The notes below the pieces were generated by a model. It was not told the DNA's origin and made no database searches. It saw nothing but the letters and a program-made list of their open reading frames with translations. The translations under genes were made by a program, and so were the position numbers. From a virus, in the IMG/VR virus record IMGVR_UViG_3300047287_000420, positions 1 to 64,000 of that record: DNA of 64,000 nucleotides; one strand, written 5' to 3'. This document shows positions 63,238 through 64,000 of this stretch, piece after piece; the first letter of the stretch is position 1; each line of letters begins with the position of its first letter.

Positions 63238-63927
63238 ATGGCTTTAAACCTGCGGGCAGTTGCGTTACTAGGTCTTTTAGATCTGGACGACACGGACTCG
63301 CCAACCCCCACCGGGGCTCCTGAGACAATCGAGAGACTCGGTCACTGGCACATCGAGCACTACGCAAACGTCTCGGCCTGGCGCTGTCTCTGCGGTAGAT
63401 CTGAGCCCTTGCTGGTCCCTGCGGCGTTCCGTAAGCGCGTCCGTCTACCTCATGACCTTGTTCAGGCTTGCGAGGTGTGCAGGCTTGAGCTGGCCAGTAC
63501 CTCTAGTCGAGCTGGTCGCCTTCACGCTTGGCTCGAGCGGCACCGCCCGCTGATCGACAGAGTCGAGCACTTGGAGTATCCGGAGGATCGGGGCTTCACT
63601 TACAGTGAGGATGACGGCCAGTGCACGCGTACTAGGCGGTTTATCTACGAAGCATTCTTTAAGACAAAACTAAGATCAAGTGACTACGTGCGCTCCAGGT
63701 GCTCTAATCCATTCTGTATAAACCCATACCACCTATGTACCACACCGAGCCCGAATCAAAAAGCTACCCCTCAGATCGAAAAGCTGATTCACCACCTTCA
63801 AGAGCTGGGTATTTCGGCGAAGATCACGCAAAAGGTTTTACAAGAGAAGCACGGAACGAAATTATCGCTTTCCACAATCCAAGGCATCAGGGCCGCGTCC
63901 AAGCAATTACTCGCCACAGCGGCTTGA
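63238..63927 (+). CDS. HNH-like/HTH protein, relative of the gene at 38280
   Basis: 229 aa from the ATG at 63238 (a GTG at 63205 is less likely). Contains a Cys pair early (WRCLCGRSEPLL), the treble-clef motif YVRSRCSNPFCINPYHLC that parallels CSNSLCVNPYH in the gene at 38280, and a C-terminal HTH (LIHHLQELGISAKITQKVLQ, SLSTIQGIRAASKQL). Likely a site-specific DNA-binding or nicking protein. Confidence 0.72.
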   Translation: MALNLRAVALLGLLDLDDTDSPTPTGAPETIERLGHWHIEHYANVSAWRCLCGRSEPLLVPAAFRKRVRLPHDLVQACEVCRLELASTSSRAGRLHAWLERHRPLIDRVEHLEYPEDRGFTYSEDDGQCTRTRRFIYEAFFKTKLRSSDYVRSRCSNPFCINPYHLCTTPSPNQKATPQIEKLIHHLQELGISAKITQKVLQEKHGTKLSLSTIQGIRAASKQLLATAA

Positions 63928-64000
63928 TTCTCGATTTACAGCAGATTATGCCTGCTAGTATTTCGGAGATTGCCGAAGTAGTCGGTCAATCGACGAGCAC
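63924..64000 (+). CDS. Start of an HTH protein (cut by window end)
   Basis: TTG at 63924 overlaps the previous stop (TTGA); an ATG at 63948 is an alternative. The visible residues ILDLQQIMPASISEIAEVVG then QSTS fit the start of a helix-turn-helix. Only 25 codons can be read. Confidence 0.5.
   Translation, partial: MILDLQQIMPASISEIAEVVGQSTS

Noticed and set aside
1-64000. CRISPR arrays, insertion sequences, integrase and attachment sites
   Set aside because: Looked for regular repeat-spacer arrays, transposase motifs, integrase motifs and tRNA-end duplications; none were seen.

Overview
The window looks like about 64 kb of the genome of a freshwater cyanophage, a tailed dsDNA virus of a cyanobacterium. 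This rests on a large terminase subunit, a PolA-type replication module, ThyX, collagen-like and LamG-type tail fibres, an endolysin, an NblA-like phycobilisome-degradation protein (an auxiliary gene known from freshwater cyanophages) and a DUF4278-like protein typical of cyanobacteria. No integrase, plasmid partition gene or host chromosomal gene is visible, so a lytic lifestyle is likely but not proven. The window starts inside a virion-type gene and ends inside a small helix-turn-helix gene.

Layout. (1) 1-19.3 kb, mostly minus strand: terminase large subunit, a run of low-complexity virion-type proteins, three glycosyltransferases, a GH130-like protein, two SAM methyltransferases, many small zinc-ribbon or hypothetical proteins, a good tRNA-Leu(UAA), an aberrant tRNA-like gene and a tRNA-Met/Ile(CAU). 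(2) 19.4-20.7 kb: no convincing gene. It is filled with long, precisely complementary segments, including a pseudoknot, and reads as a giant structured noncoding RNA on the plus strand. (3) 20.75-28.9 kb, plus strand: an early-type cluster of about 25 small genes, mostly without Shine-Dalgarno sequences, including an RlpA-like protein, an SH3 protein, an L,D-transpeptidase-like protein, a winged-helix regulator and dCTP deaminase. (4) 29-46.6 kb, plus strand: a promoter, a MoxR/VWA (RavA-ViaA-like) operon, then the replication module: DNA polymerase I with proofreading domain, HNH/HTH protein, SSB, PD-(D/E)XK nuclease and primase-helicase. NblA lies on the opposite strand inside this module. 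(5) 46.6-62.8 kb, mostly minus strand: ThyX, an HNH-AP2 homing endonuclease, small packaging or morphogenesis-type proteins, a bifunctional endolysin, HNH nuclease, tail fibres, another glycosyltransferase and collagen-like fibres. (6) 63.2 kb to the end, plus strand: a second HNH/HTH-type protein and the start of another HTH gene.

How the parts fit. dCTP deaminase and ThyX together supply dUMP and convert it to dTMP for the PolA/primase/SSB replisome. NblA would dismantle phycobilisomes. The glycosyltransferases, the GH130-like protein and the methyltransferases suggest glycan modification of virions or of the host surface. RlpA-like, SH3 and L,D-transpeptidase proteins suggest remodelling of host peptidoglycan before the late endolysin acts.

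The most notable signals are the giant RNA candidate (GOLLD/ROOL-like in size and setting), an mRNA hairpin touching the endolysin start codon, a 10-bp stem enclosing the start codon of the gene at 37843, NblA and a methyltransferase-like gene starting back-to-back on one CATG, and the MoxR/VWA operon. All functions are inferred from sequence reading alone; no database search was run.
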